Below, piece after piece: positions 36,485 through 44,623 of a stretch of 61,882 nucleotides of DNA. The DNA is from Succinivibrionaceae bacterium UBA3769. Lineage in GTDB: Bacteria > Pseudomonadota > Gammaproteobacteria > Enterobacterales > Succinivibrionaceae. Below the pieces are notes generated by a model. It was not told the origin of the DNA, made no database searches, and was given only the letters and a program-made list of their open reading frames with translations. A program made the position numbers and the translations under genes. The stretch covers positions 1 through 61,882 of the forward strand of contig DFFT01000040.1 in assembly GCA_002372325.1 (NCBI GenBank), in the 5' to 3' direction. Every line of letters starts with the position of its first letter. Positions within the stretch are counted from its first letter, which is position 1.

Positions 36485-36566
36485 TTTCCGGGCGGAGTTT
36501 TAAGAAAAGTCTGAAAAATGGTTTTGCGGCTCCGGGGAGAAAAGTGTTACGGATCGCAAAATCTGC

Positions 36567-36594
36567 TTGCAAAATCCGTGTTAAAGGTTAAAAT
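36567..36594 (+). promoter_or_regulatory. rpsP operon promoter candidate
   Basis: TTGCAA (36567-36572) and TAAAAT (36589-36594) separated by 16 bp, about 80 bp before rpsP. Ffh has its own terminator upstream, so an independent promoter is expected here. Confidence 0.6.
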
Positions 36595-36676
36595 TTTGCC
36601 GCCTGTCTAATAAGGTAGGGAAGGTGTTTTTTGCCTTTCGGAAATTAATTTTTTAAGTTAATAATAGAGGAACGAT

Positions 36677-36949
36677 ATGGTAATCATTCGTTTAAAGCGT
36701 GGCGGAGCTAAGAAGCGTCCTTTCTATCACGTTGTTGTTGCAGATTCCCGCCGTGCTCTTTCCGGCAAGACTCTTGAAGATCTCGGCTACTTCAATCCGC
36801 TGGTTCTTAAGGGCTCCGACAGTCCTGAGAAGAGACTTGTCATTGACCTGGAGAAGGTTAAGGCATGGCAGGCCAAGGGCGCTCAGCTTTCTGACCGCGT
36901 TAAGAAGCTTGTTAAGGACTTAGAGGCTGAGAGCGGCGCTCAGGCCTGA
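36677..36949 (+). CDS. rpsP: Small-subunit ribosomal protein S16
   Basis: 90 residues (E. coli 82), opening MVIIRLKRGGAKKRPFYHVVVADSR, the S16 signature. First gene of the conserved rpsP-rimM-trmD-rplS operon, just downstream of ffh as in many gammaproteobacteria. A GAGGA precedes the ATG. Confidence 0.98.
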   Translation: MVIIRLKRGGAKKRPFYHVVVADSRRALSGKTLEDLGYFNPLVLKGSDSPEKRLVIDLEKVKAWQAKGAQLSDRVKKLVKDLEAESGAQA

Positions 36950-36968
36950 TCGGGGACAGGAAGGATTC

Positions 36969-37496
36969 ATGGAAGTGGAAAAGCCTGAAGTTATGGGCAA
37001 GTTCGGAGCCGTATACGGGATCCGGGGCTGGCTCAAGGTTTATTCATATACCGGGGATCCGGAAAGTCTTTTTACGTACACCCCCTGGTTTTGTCGCGCT
37101 CCGGGGAGTGACTGGCGGGAGATTTCCATAGCGGAATACAAACGCCACGGAGACGGCTTTATTGCGAAGATCGCCGGAATCGATGTTCGCGAGGAAGCGC
37201 AGCTCTACACGGGAATGGAAATTGGCATCAGAGGAAGTTCGCTTCCGGATCTGCCTGAAGGAGAATACCGCTGGCGGGATCTTATCGGTCTCAGAGTGGT
37301 GAATCTTCAGGGGTATTCCATGGGGAAGGTAAAATCTCTTATGGAAACAGGAGCCAATGACGTGCTTGTGGTAAAAGCCGACATTGATGATCAGTATGAA
37401 ATCAGAGAAAGACTGCTTCCCTACATTGATAATGTGATTCGGGAAGTCAATCTTGCCGAGAAAGTAATACGGGTTGATTGGGAACCTGATTTCTGA
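36969..37496 (+). CDS. rimM: RimM, 30S ribosome maturation factor
   Basis: 175 residues with the N-terminal RimM barrel (GKFGAVYGIRGWLKVYSYT) and a C-terminal PRC-barrel (YRWRDLIGLRVVN ... DVLVVKA ... RLLPYIDNVIREV). Binds S19 and assists maturation of the 30S head. Second gene of the S16 operon, 19 bp after rpsP and 21 bp before trmD. Confidence 0.96.
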   Translation: MEVEKPEVMGKFGAVYGIRGWLKVYSYTGDPESLFTYTPWFCRAPGSDWREISIAEYKRHGDGFIAKIAGIDVREEAQLYTGMEIGIRGSSLPDLPEGEYRWRDLIGLRVVNLQGYSMGKVKSLMETGANDVLVVKADIDDQYEIRERLLPYIDNVIREVNLAEKVIRVDWEPDF

Positions 37497-37517
37497 TTCG
37501 GGCTGAGGCAGGAGCTT

Positions 37518-38255
37518 ATGAGAATTGCTGTAATCAGCATATTTCCCGAAATGCTCCGGGCTATTACCGATTTCGGAGTGACCAGGCGGGCAGTCAAAAA
37601 CGGATTAATAGAGATTCACTGCATAAATCCCCGTGATTTTGCTTACGACAAGCACCAGAAGGTCGATGAACGGCCCTTTGGCGGCGGCCCCGGAATGCTG
37701 ATGATGGTGCAGCCTCTCAGAGATGCCATTCTGAAAGCCAAGGAGCTTTTGCCGGAAGCCAGTGTTATCTATCTCTCCCCTCAGGGGCGGGTGTTCTCTC
37801 ACGGAGCCGCTGTGGAAATGGCCGGGCGCCGGGAAATTATTTTTCTGTGCGGACGCTATGAAGGGATAGATGAGAGAGTAATTGAATCTCTGGTTGATGA
37901 GGAATGGTCCATCGGCGACTATGTGCTGAGCGGCGGCGAGCTTCCGGCCATGGTAATGATAGATGCCGTTTCCCGGATGATTCCGGGGGTGCTGGGGGAT
38001 CAGGAAAGCGCAACGGAGGATTCCTTCGTGCGGGGGCTTCTTGATTATCCGCAGTATACGAGACCGGAGGAGATTGACGGAATGCGAGTTCCGGAGGTGC
38101 TTCTCAGCGGCAATCACCAGGAAATCCGTAAATGGCGGCTTGGCATGTCTCTGGCCAGAACCTATGAAAGAAGGCCTGATATATTGAAGAATCTAGCTCT
38201 GACTGACGAGCAGGAAAAGCTACTTGCTTTATATCTGCGTTCTGCAAAGAAGTAA
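37518..38255 (+). CDS. trmD: TrmD, tRNA m1G37 methyltransferase
   Basis: 245 residues with the SPOUT trefoil-knot motifs SPQGRVFSHG and LCGRYEGIDERVIESLVDEEWSIGDYVLSGGELPA. It methylates G37 beside the anticodon to keep the reading frame. Third gene of the S16 operon. AGGAG precedes the ATG. Confidence 0.98.
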   Translation: MRIAVISIFPEMLRAITDFGVTRRAVKNGLIEIHCINPRDFAYDKHQKVDERPFGGGPGMLMMVQPLRDAILKAKELLPEASVIYLSPQGRVFSHGAAVEMAGRREIIFLCGRYEGIDERVIESLVDEEWSIGDYVLSGGELPAMVMIDAVSRMIPGVLGDQESATEDSFVRGLLDYPQYTRPEEIDGMRVPEVLLSGNHQEIRKWRLGMSLARTYERRPDILKNLALTDEQEKLLALYLRSAKK

Positions 38256-38311
38256 TGCAGGACAGAAACAGTATGGAGTTTCAGTGTATCCTAGATAATG
38301 AGGAATTTTAA

Positions 38312-38671
38312 ATGAATATCATTGACGAAATTGAAAAGGAACAAATGCGTACCGACATTCCGGCATTCAGACCGGGTGACACTGTTCGCGTTCAGGTACG
38401 TGTTGTTGAAGGTGACAAGGAACGTCTTCAGGCTTATGAGGGTGTGGTTATTGCCAAGCGCAACCGCGGCTTGAACTCTTCCTTTACCGTACGCAAGATT
38501 TCCAACGGCGAAGGCATTGAGAGAGTATTCCAGACTCACAGCCCGCTGATTTCATCTGTAACCGTAACCCGTCACGGCAGAGTTCGTCGCGCTAAGCTGT
38601 ACTATCTCCGTAATCTTAAGGGCAAGGCTGCTCGTATTCGTGAGAAGCTTGTCAGCAAGACTCAGGATTAA
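38312..38671 (+). CDS. rplS: Large-subunit ribosomal protein L19
   Basis: 119 residues (E. coli 115): IIDEIEKEQMRTDIPAFRPGDTVRVQV and NRGLNSSFTVRKISNGEGIERVFQTHSP are L19 signatures. Sits at the subunit interface. Last gene of the S16 operon, with a GAGGA ribosome-binding site and a strong terminator. Confidence 0.98.
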   Translation: MNIIDEIEKEQMRTDIPAFRPGDTVRVQVRVVEGDKERLQAYEGVVIAKRNRGLNSSFTVRKISNGEGIERVFQTHSPLISSVTVTRHGRVRRAKLYYLRNLKGKAARIREKLVSKTQD

Positions 38672-38706
38672 TAACAGATATTCTGTATCAGCCTATTAGA
38701 CAGGCG

Positions 38707-38739
38707 GCAGGGGAAATTTGGTTTCTCCTGCTTTTTTTT
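38707..38739 (+). terminator. Rho-independent terminator after rplS
   Basis: GCAGGGGAAA / TTTCTCCTGC stem (one G-U pair) around TTTGG, followed by eight T. Confidence 0.92.
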
Positions 38740-38892
38740 GCCTGAAGCAGGATGGGCTGATCCGGCCGGGCTGCTGATTCGGAGAGATGCCGGGAGTATT
38801 TTTGGAAAAGAGTGCAGCGGGAGAGTCCCCGGACATAGCTTATCCCTCACTGTCAATGCAGGCAGGAACAGAGGCAACGTTCCGCGGAATAA

Positions 38893-38967
38893 TAATTAAG
38901 AAGGGAAGACGCCTGCGGCGCTTCCTGTTTAATGATTAAAGGGGTTCCGCCCCTTTACCCCAGAAAC
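38893..38967. repeat. Two-hairpin dispersed repeat, copy B
   Basis: 75 bp matching copy A (26311-26382): GGAAGACGCC-TGC-GGCGCTTCC at 38904-38925 and AAAGGGG-TTCCG-CCCCTTT at 38938-38956, followed by the shared ACCCC-GAAAC end. Length difference is three single-base indels outside the stems. Confidence 0.85.
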
Positions 38968-39082
38968 TGCCATGTATGGCAAAAATTGCAGCAAAGGATG
39001 CCTCTCCGGGGGTAATTTTCAGGAAAGGGAAGAAAATGCGGGGGATTTTAAAGGGCTTCGGAGGGCGCCGGAGACCGGAAAT

Positions 39083-39105
39083 AAAAAAGGGAGATCAGCT
39101 CTCCC
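39083..39105 (-). terminator. Rho-independent terminator of the CBM48 gene
   Basis: GGGAGA / TCTCCC stem with an A run on its left, i.e. a T run on the minus strand after the gene ending at 39173. Confidence 0.88.
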
Positions 39106-39172
39106 TCCATTTTTATTCTGGTCAGCAGCTCATGGCCTTTTGGAAGGGCCCCGGGCTGCCTCGCCGCAAATC

Positions 39173-39526
39173 TTACTTGGCTTTCTTTACTACAACAACG
39201 GAGTTTTCGCCGCCGAAAGGATTGGCGATGTACTCATCGGCATTCCAGTCGTTATCATACTTTTCAGAACCGTCAGCCATAACATAGTGGAATCTGTACT
39301 GATAAGACTCCTTAATTTCGCTTTCAGGGATATCGATGGTGACAGAGAAGCTGCCGGCATTCTTCTTGGCAGTTGACTTCTTAAGAGCTACCGGATCCCA
39401 GCCGTTGAAATCGCAGAGAAGTTCAATGACAGCGGCATCCTGAGCGGCATCCTGCGCTACATCAAAGGTAATTTTAACAACCTTGGCCTTGGCAGACTTG
39501 GCAGGAAATTTAACAGTTGTACTCAT
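39173..39526 (-). CDS. Small CBM48 (isoamylase N-terminal/AMPK-type) glycogen-binding protein
   Basis: 117 residues, essentially one carbohydrate-binding module 48: ITFDVAQDAA...VIELLCDFNGWDPVALKKS, then GSFSVTIDIPE and YQYRFHYVMADGSEKYDNDWNADEYIANPFGGENSVVVV. The FNGWD and YRF..ADG motifs are typical of starch/glycogen-binding E-set domains. No catalytic domain is attached, so it is probably a cytoplasmic glycogen-associated or scaffolding protein; the partner is unknown. The cell also encodes GlgC and GlgA at 50195-52878. Strongly biased codons (AAG, GGT-poor but few rare codons) suggest good expression. Confidence 0.82.
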   Translation of the reverse strand: MSTTVKFPAKSAKAKVVKITFDVAQDAAQDAAVIELLCDFNGWDPVALKKSTAKKNAGSFSVTIDIPESEIKESYQYRFHYVMADGSEKYDNDWNADEYIANPFGGENSVVVVKKAK

Positions 39527-40100
39527 TTTTCGTGTTCTCCTTTACATAAACGAGTTAATTCGGATCTTTAATTATATTTTTTGTGTTTAAGTGATTCCGA
39601 CTTTCGACAATGATGATTGTATCACAATATCGTAAACATGAAATGCCTGAAAATGACAGCTTGCGGCATCTCCGTAAGCTCTCAGCATTTATTATCTGTG
39701 ATCATAGTAAAGGTTTTTATAGATAAAAGTGACTGAAAACGTTATTTTTTCATTTACCTCATTGAATTTTGTTATGAAAACGTTTTTCAAGAATGGAAAG
39801 GGGCGGTTGTCAGTTTTAAAGGAGCTCCGGGAAGCTCATCCCGGGGGGTGTTTCAGCGCGGTGATAAGTGCTCATGAAAATAATTGTCATTTAATGCCGG
39901 GGATTCCGGGACGGGGATCGGATCCGGTGCCGTTCTCCGAATTCCGGCCGGTCTTTTTGTATGCTATTATGAGTGCTGTTATTTTGAGCCGCTTTCGGGT
40001 TTGCGTCGCCGCCGGCTTTCGATATTTGGCTGAGAGCGGCAAAACGCGCTCCGGGGCGGGCAGAAGCCGCAGTTTGGGGTTTAAGGATTTTTGAGGGGTT
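39527..40100. promoter_or_regulatory. Divergent region between the CBM48 gene and rppH
   Basis: 574 bp. The left third is AT-rich and would hold the minus-strand promoter of the CBM48 gene. On the right TGCTATTAT (39962-39970) is an extended -10 candidate for rppH, giving a leader of about 125 nt. A plus-strand open frame covers 39729-40094 but has no recognisable features and I do not call it. Confidence 0.45.
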
Positions 40101-40670
40101 ATGGGATACCAGCAGCTGATTGACGGAGACGGCTATCGCCAGAATGTGGGGATAGTTATATTCAACAGCGCCGGTCAGGTGCTCTGGGCCCGGCGCATCG
40201 GTCAGAATTCCTGGCAGTTTCCTCAGGGCGGCATTAAGCACGGGGAGAATCCCGAAGGAGCCATGTACCGCGAGCTTAAGGAGGAACTGGGACTGACCCG
40301 AAACGATGTCACCTACATTCAGTCCTCCCGTTCCTGGCTCAAGTACAACCTGCCCGCAAGAATGGTGCACTGGGATGAAAAGCCGGTGTGTCTGGGGCAG
40401 CGGCAGAAGTGGTTCCTTCTTAGGATTAATGAGGGCGCGGACAGAAAAATCGCCTTTCATAAATCTCCGGTTCCGGCGGAATTCGATGACTGGCGCTGGG
40501 TGTCCCTCTGGTATCCTATCCGGCAGGTGGTGGCTTTTAAGAAGGATGTTTACCGCAAGATTCTGAAGGAGTTTTCCCAGGCCATTCTTTTTCCGGAAAC
40601 TCTGGCGGAGTCCCGCAATCGGGCGCTCCCGGAATCCGGCAGAAGCAAACGGCGGCAGAACGGCGACTGA
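40101..40670 (+). CDS. rppH: RppH, RNA 5'-pyrophosphohydrolase (Nudix)
   Basis: 189 residues (E. coli 176). The Nudix box GGIKHGENPEGAMYRELKEELGL is complete, and flanking GYRQNVGIVIFNSAGQVLWARR, SWQFPQGG and KPVCLGQRQKWFLL match RppH. It converts 5'-triphosphate RNA ends to monophosphate, starting RNase E-dependent decay. The C-terminal 20 residues are basic and unlike E. coli. In enterobacteria it is often near ptsP, lgt and thyA; here thyA follows after 140 bp. Confidence 0.96.
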   Translation: MGYQQLIDGDGYRQNVGIVIFNSAGQVLWARRIGQNSWQFPQGGIKHGENPEGAMYRELKEELGLTRNDVTYIQSSRSWLKYNLPARMVHWDEKPVCLGQRQKWFLLRINEGADRKIAFHKSPVPAEFDDWRWVSLWYPIRQVVAFKKDVYRKILKEFSQAILFPETLAESRNRALPESGRSKRRQNGD

Positions 40671-40749
40671 GACCTGTCTTGGCTTGAGGGCATTTATTCC
40701 CCTTCAGGAATGTCAAAGCTTCAAATTCGACACTCCGCGTCCTATTAGC

Positions 40750-40780
40750 AGGGGATATTTGTCCCCCTGTAGGGTATAAT
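40750..40780 (+). promoter_or_regulatory. thyA promoter candidate with overlapping hairpin
   Basis: TATAAT at 40775-40780 lies 30 bp before the thyA start. Immediately upstream CAGGGG and CCCCTG (40749-40769, with one extra C) form an inverted repeat in the place where a spacer and -35 would be. No good -35 is seen; the repeat could be an operator or an rppH terminator without a clean T run. Confidence 0.4.
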
Positions 40781-40810
40781 GAGCGGAATCAGTCAGGGGT
40801 GTTGAATTAT

Positions 40811-41605
40811 ATGAAGCAATATCTGGATCTTCTCAGACACATCATGGAGCATGGCAAGGAACGGCATGACCGTACCGGTGTCGGCACCAAATCCGTTTTC
40901 GGGTATCAGATGCGTTTTGATCTCAGTCAGGGGTTTCCTCTGGTTACCACCAAAAAGTGCCATACCAAATCAATCATCTATGAGCTCCTTTGGTTTTTAA
41001 AGGGGGATACCAATATCAGGTATCTTCATGAGCATAATGTTACCATCTGGGACGAATGGGCCGATAAGGACGGCAATCTAGGACCGGTGTACGGCAGCCA
41101 GTGGCGTTCCTGGCCGGATCATCACGGCGGACATATTGATCAGATTTCTCAGGTTATTGCTGAGATAAAGCGCAATCCGGACAGCAGAAGGCTTATTGTC
41201 AGCGCCTGGAATCCGGCCGATATCCCGGAGATGAAGCTGCCGCCCTGTCACGCTTTGTTTCAGTTTTATGTTTCGGAAGGCCGTCTGAGCTGTCAGCTGT
41301 ATCAGAGGAGCTGCGACACCTTCCTGGGGCTTCCCTTTAACATTGCCAGCTATTCCTTTCTGATCTCCATGATTGCGGAGGAGTGCGATCTTCTGCCCGG
41401 AGAATTTGTCTGGACCGGCGGCGATGTTCATATTTACCTTAATCACTTTGAACAGGTGAAGCTGCAGCTTTCCAGAACCCCGCGGAAGCTGCCCAGCCTC
41501 AGGTTTGCCAGAAAGCCGGATTCGATTTTTGATTACCAGTACGAAGACTTTATTCTGGAAGGCTATGATCCCTGGCCCGGGATCAAGGCTCCGATTGCCG
41601 TATAA
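40811..41605 (+). CDS. thyA: Thymidylate synthase
   Basis: 264 residues, the E. coli ThyA length. MKQYLDLLRHIMEHGKERHDRTG at the start, TIWDEWAD, catalytic Cys in LPPCHALFQFYV, and QLYQRSCDTFLGLPFNIASY are family signatures. Makes dTMP from dUMP with methylene-tetrahydrofolate. The ATG at 40811 matches the family start; the TTG-initiated frame 12 bp upstream is not needed. Confidence 0.98.
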   Translation: MKQYLDLLRHIMEHGKERHDRTGVGTKSVFGYQMRFDLSQGFPLVTTKKCHTKSIIYELLWFLKGDTNIRYLHEHNVTIWDEWADKDGNLGPVYGSQWRSWPDHHGGHIDQISQVIAEIKRNPDSRRLIVSAWNPADIPEMKLPPCHALFQFYVSEGRLSCQLYQRSCDTFLGLPFNIASYSFLISMIAEECDLLPGEFVWTGGDVHIYLNHFEQVKLQLSRTPRKLPSLRFARKPDSIFDYQYEDFILEGYDPWPGIKAPIAV

Positions 41606-41722
41606 GATGAATGAGGCTGCGGTAACCGAGAGCTCCGGGGAAAATTAGCGGTAAAAAAGGTTGCAGCATAAAGAGAAGATCGCATTAGAAAGCGAAAACC
41701 ACAGGAAAAGGACAGAATTGTT

Positions 41723-42004
41723 ATGATAACAGCAGGCAGACTTGATTCCCTGAAGTGGCAGTCCCGGAGAGGGATGAAGGAGATTGATCTTATGCTGGAG
41801 CCCTTTGTGACCAGGCATATTCCCGATCTTCCTGAAGAAACCGTTTCTCTCTATGAAAAACTTCTTCTGTGTTCCGATCTGGAGCTTATTCGCTATCTGC
41901 TCAGAAATGTAACCCCTGAGGATCCGGATCTCCGGAAGATTGTGGATCTTGTCATTTCCTGCCACAAACAGGATTTTCCGGATGCGGCTCAGGGCCTGGA
42001 ATAA
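41723..42004 (+). CDS. sdhE: SdhE (YgfY) FAD assembly factor
   Basis: 93 residues (E. coli 88). The RGxxE motif is present in WQSRRGMKEIDLMLEPF, followed by LYEKLLLCSDLELIRYLL and PDLRKIVDLVI. It promotes covalent flavinylation of SdhA and FrdA. In an anaerobe the main client would be fumarate reductase (inference). AGGA-rich sequence precedes the ATG; coaE starts 23 bp downstream. Confidence 0.9.
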   Translation: MITAGRLDSLKWQSRRGMKEIDLMLEPFVTRHIPDLPEETVSLYEKLLLCSDLELIRYLLRNVTPEDPDLRKIVDLVISCHKQDFPDAAQGLE

Positions 42005-42027
42005 TCCGGCATCTCGGGTTTAAGTTT

Positions 42028-42678
42028 ATGAAAGGTTGTAAAAATTGGATTCTTGGCCTCACCGGCGGCATTGGCACCGGTAAGTCCACCGTGAGTAACT
42101 TTTTCAGGAGCTATGGCTGCACGGTCATCAATTCTGATACCGTGGCCAGAATGGTGGTGGCTCCCGGAACTCCGGGACTCGCTGAAGTAGTGAAAGCCTT
42201 CGGGGTATCGGTAACGGAGAACGGCAGAGGACTTTCCCTGGACAGGAGAGCTCTCCGGGAACTCGTTTTCAGCGATGCTGCCAGTCTGGAGCGGCTGAAC
42301 AGAATCATGTATCCCCTGATCATGGTGGAAATGAAGAAGCAGATTTTGGCTGCCAGCGGCGTATATACGGTGGTTGAGGCTCCCCTGCTCTTTGAATACG
42401 GCGTGGAATCCCTTACGGATCGGATACTGTGCATGGTTTCCGATACTGAGACTCAGATACAGAGAACCATGGAGCGGGATCACTGTTCCCGGGACATTGC
42501 CAGGAGCATTGTGGAGAAGCAGATGCCGCAGGATGAAAGAATGCGGAGAAGTCATGACATTATCCGCTCGAATATGCCCCGCCCTGAGGATCTGGAACCG
42601 GTTATCAAAAAACTGCATCTCAAGTATTTGGACATCATAGCAGGCATTTCCGGGAACGCTCCTTCCGGACAGAGCTGA
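42028..42678 (+). CDS. coaE: CoaE, dephospho-CoA kinase
   Basis: 216 residues (E. coli 206). P-loop LTGGIGTGKSTVSNFF, INSDTVARMVVAPGTPGL and VVEAPLLFEYGVESLTDRI match CoaE. It phosphorylates the 3'-hydroxyl of dephospho-CoA in the last step of CoA synthesis. Probably cotranscribed with sdhE. The ribosome-binding site is weak. Confidence 0.96.
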   Translation: MKGCKNWILGLTGGIGTGKSTVSNFFRSYGCTVINSDTVARMVVAPGTPGLAEVVKAFGVSVTENGRGLSLDRRALRELVFSDAASLERLNRIMYPLIMVEMKKQILAASGVYTVVEAPLLFEYGVESLTDRILCMVSDTETQIQRTMERDHCSRDIARSIVEKQMPQDERMRRSHDIIRSNMPRPEDLEPVIKKLHLKYLDIIAGISGNAPSGQS

Positions 42679-42692
42679 TGCGGGGCTCTTCC

Positions 42693-42726
42693 GATACCGG
42701 GGAAACAGGCAGTGCCCTCCGGTATC
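42693..42726. repeat. Inverted repeat after coaE
   Basis: Perfect 8-bp arms GATACCGG / CCGGTATC with an 18-base interior that can pair further (GGGG...CCCT). It has no T run, so it is not a standard intrinsic terminator; it may be an mRNA-stabilising hairpin at the coaE 3' end. Confidence 0.6.
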
Positions 42727-42851
42727 TCATGGGTTGTCAGTAAGCTCCGGAGTTCAGAGCTTCATTATTATCCTTATTATTAGTTTTTTGCTTTTCCGGA
42801 GTTTTGGGCTTTTCCGGGAACGGCGCATATTTTTTACAGGACAGGGCTTTT

Positions 42852-44234
42852 ATGGAATTCAGCGAATTTGAACTAGATGAAAAACTTCTTAATGCCATCG
42901 GGGATTTGCAGTACAAAAAGCCCACCAAGGTTCAGGAGGCGGTAATTCCCGAAGCTCTGGACGGTCATGACATTCTTGCCGAATCTCCCACCGGCACCGG
43001 CAAAACTGCGGCGTATATCCTGCCGGCGCTGCAGCACCTTATTGATTTTCCGTCAAAAAAGCTGGGCCTCGCCCGGATTCTGGTGCTGGTGCCTACCAGA
43101 GAACTGGCGCTGCAGGTTTCCGAACACGCCCGGGATCTCGGAAAATATCTGAAGGGGCTTTCCGTGGGCACTCTTATCGGCGGCGTGGAGCATGAGGAAC
43201 AGCTTCCGGTGCTCACCGGCAAAACCGACATTGTGATTGCCACCCCGGGACGTCTTATCGAATATCTCCGGAAGGAAATGTTTGATATCCGGGCTGTGGA
43301 GATTCTGGTTCTGGATGAAGCCGACAGAATGCTGGATATGGGTTTTATTGACAATGTGCGGGAGATCTCCCGGGCCGCCTACCGGAGAGAGCAGACCTTC
43401 CTGTTTTCGGCCACGCTGGAAGGAGAAATACTGAACCGCTTTGCCAATACCGTGCTTAAGGATCCGGTGGAATTCCATGTGGATGCTCCGAGATCCGAGC
43501 ATAAGAAGATTAATCAGTACAAGTACTATGCCGATTCCCTGGAGCATAAAACGCTGCTTTTAGAGGCTCTTTTGCGGGATAAGGCCGTGGAAAAGGCTCT
43601 GGTTTTTGTTAAAACCCGCGAGGGGCTGCAGAATCTTATCTCCCGGCTGGACAGGGACGGCTTCAGCTTTTCATATCTCAGGGGAGAGATGGATCAGGAG
43701 AAGCGTCTTGAGGGCCTCAGAAAATTTACGGACAACACGGTAAGGATTCTGGTGGCTACCGATGTGGCGGCTCGCGGCATTGATATTACCGATATTACTC
43801 ATGTCATAAATTTTGATATGCCCAGAACCGCCGATGTTTACGTGCATCGTATCGGGCGCACTGCCAGAGCCGGCAGAAAGGGCACCGCCATAAATCTGGT
43901 GGAGGCTCATGATGTTCCCATGCTGGAAAAGGTGCAGCGCTATACCGGAGATATTCAGGACACCAGAGTGATTGACAGTTTGCGTCCGAAGAACCGGGTG
44001 CCGGAGTTTTCGGGAAAAAAGAAAAAATCTCGGGATGACGGCGGAAAAGACCGGGCTAAAAACAGCAAAAAAGGATCTTTCGGCGGAGAAAAGCCTGAAA
44101 AGAAACCCCACAGCAAGGATCGCCTGCGTGATAAAAAGAATAAGGGGAAGCCGGATTTTGCGGCCAAGAGAGCAAAGAAGGCTCTCCGAAATGAAGCCGC
44201 TCCGGACGAAACCAGGAACGGAGAGGAGTCCTGA
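42852..44234 (+). CDS. srmB: SrmB-type DEAD-box RNA helicase
   Basis: 460 residues (E. coli SrmB 444). Q motif KPTKVQEAVIPEAL, Walker A SPTGTGKTAAY, PTRELALQV, DEADRMLDMGF, SATLEG, and the C-terminal RecA motifs ARGIDI and HRIGRTARAGRKGTAINLVEAHD; the last is close to SrmB. A long Lys/Asp-rich tail (about 385-460) resembles the basic SrmB extension. SrmB assists early 50S assembly. The start after AGGACAGGG aligns with SrmB; an ATG 48 bp upstream is less likely. Confidence 0.9.
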   Translation: MEFSEFELDEKLLNAIGDLQYKKPTKVQEAVIPEALDGHDILAESPTGTGKTAAYILPALQHLIDFPSKKLGLARILVLVPTRELALQVSEHARDLGKYLKGLSVGTLIGGVEHEEQLPVLTGKTDIVIATPGRLIEYLRKEMFDIRAVEILVLDEADRMLDMGFIDNVREISRAAYRREQTFLFSATLEGEILNRFANTVLKDPVEFHVDAPRSEHKKINQYKYYADSLEHKTLLLEALLRDKAVEKALVFVKTREGLQNLISRLDRDGFSFSYLRGEMDQEKRLEGLRKFTDNTVRILVATDVAARGIDITDITHVINFDMPRTADVYVHRIGRTARAGRKGTAINLVEAHDVPMLEKVQRYTGDIQDTRVIDSLRPKNRVPEFSGKKKKSRDDGGKDRAKNSKKGSFGGEKPEKKPHSKDRLRDKKNKGKPDFAAKRAKKALRNEAAPDETRNGEES

Positions 44235-44298
44235 TAACGGCTGGCAGATCCCGAATACGCCGGATCCGGAGTATTTGGCGGTATTCGGGATGACGTTT

Positions 44299-44623
44299 AT
44301 ATTTTCCGAAAGGGCAGGGAAAGGAGAACAGGCTTATTTGCCTCTTGCTTTCCCTGTTCTTTTCAGTCGGTTTACACCACCTCTTTGATCAGGAATTTGC
44401 CATAGACGAACATAATAACGTAGCGATGCAGGCTGGGAACCTTGCGGAGATTGTCGTCCGTAACGTAAAAATTAAGCTGCTTTACCGCCCTCTCGTACAG
44501 GGTTTTCATGACTTTCAGCTTGGTTGTTTCGAGAGACCTGGTGTTTCTTTTGTACTTAAACTCAAATATGTAGCTGGGGCCTTTGGTGTTCGTATTTATG
44601 GCCACCAGATCCGCCCGGCCTCT
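44299..44623. repeat. Near-identical block shared with 46642-46975 (copy 1)
   Basis: 325 bp covering the 3' flank and the last ~84 codons of the first AAA/nuclease gene. Against the other copy I count about five single-base differences plus one 9-bp tandem duplication. Left boundary at ATATTTTCC, right boundary at GGCCTCT, beyond which the paralogs diverge sharply. Confidence 0.93.
44315..44363. terminator. Hairpin between srmB and the first AAA/nuclease gene
   Basis: CAGGGAAAG / CTTTCCCTG stem with a long loop, followed on the plus strand by TTCTTTT. It lies between convergent genes and probably ends srmB; the minus-strand side lacks a good T run. An almost identical hairpin is at 46658-46706. 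Confidence 0.65.

Larger units (their letters stand above)
38672..39172. other. rplS to CBM48-gene intergenic region
   Basis: 500 bp with no gene I can support. It contains the rplS terminator, copy B of the two-hairpin repeat (38893-38967) and, at the right, the terminator of the minus-strand gene. The remaining sequence is unremarkable. Confidence 0.7.

Noticed and set aside
39729..40094. 121-codon open frame before rppH
   Set aside because: No recognisable domain, poor start context, and it overlaps the likely rppH promoter.
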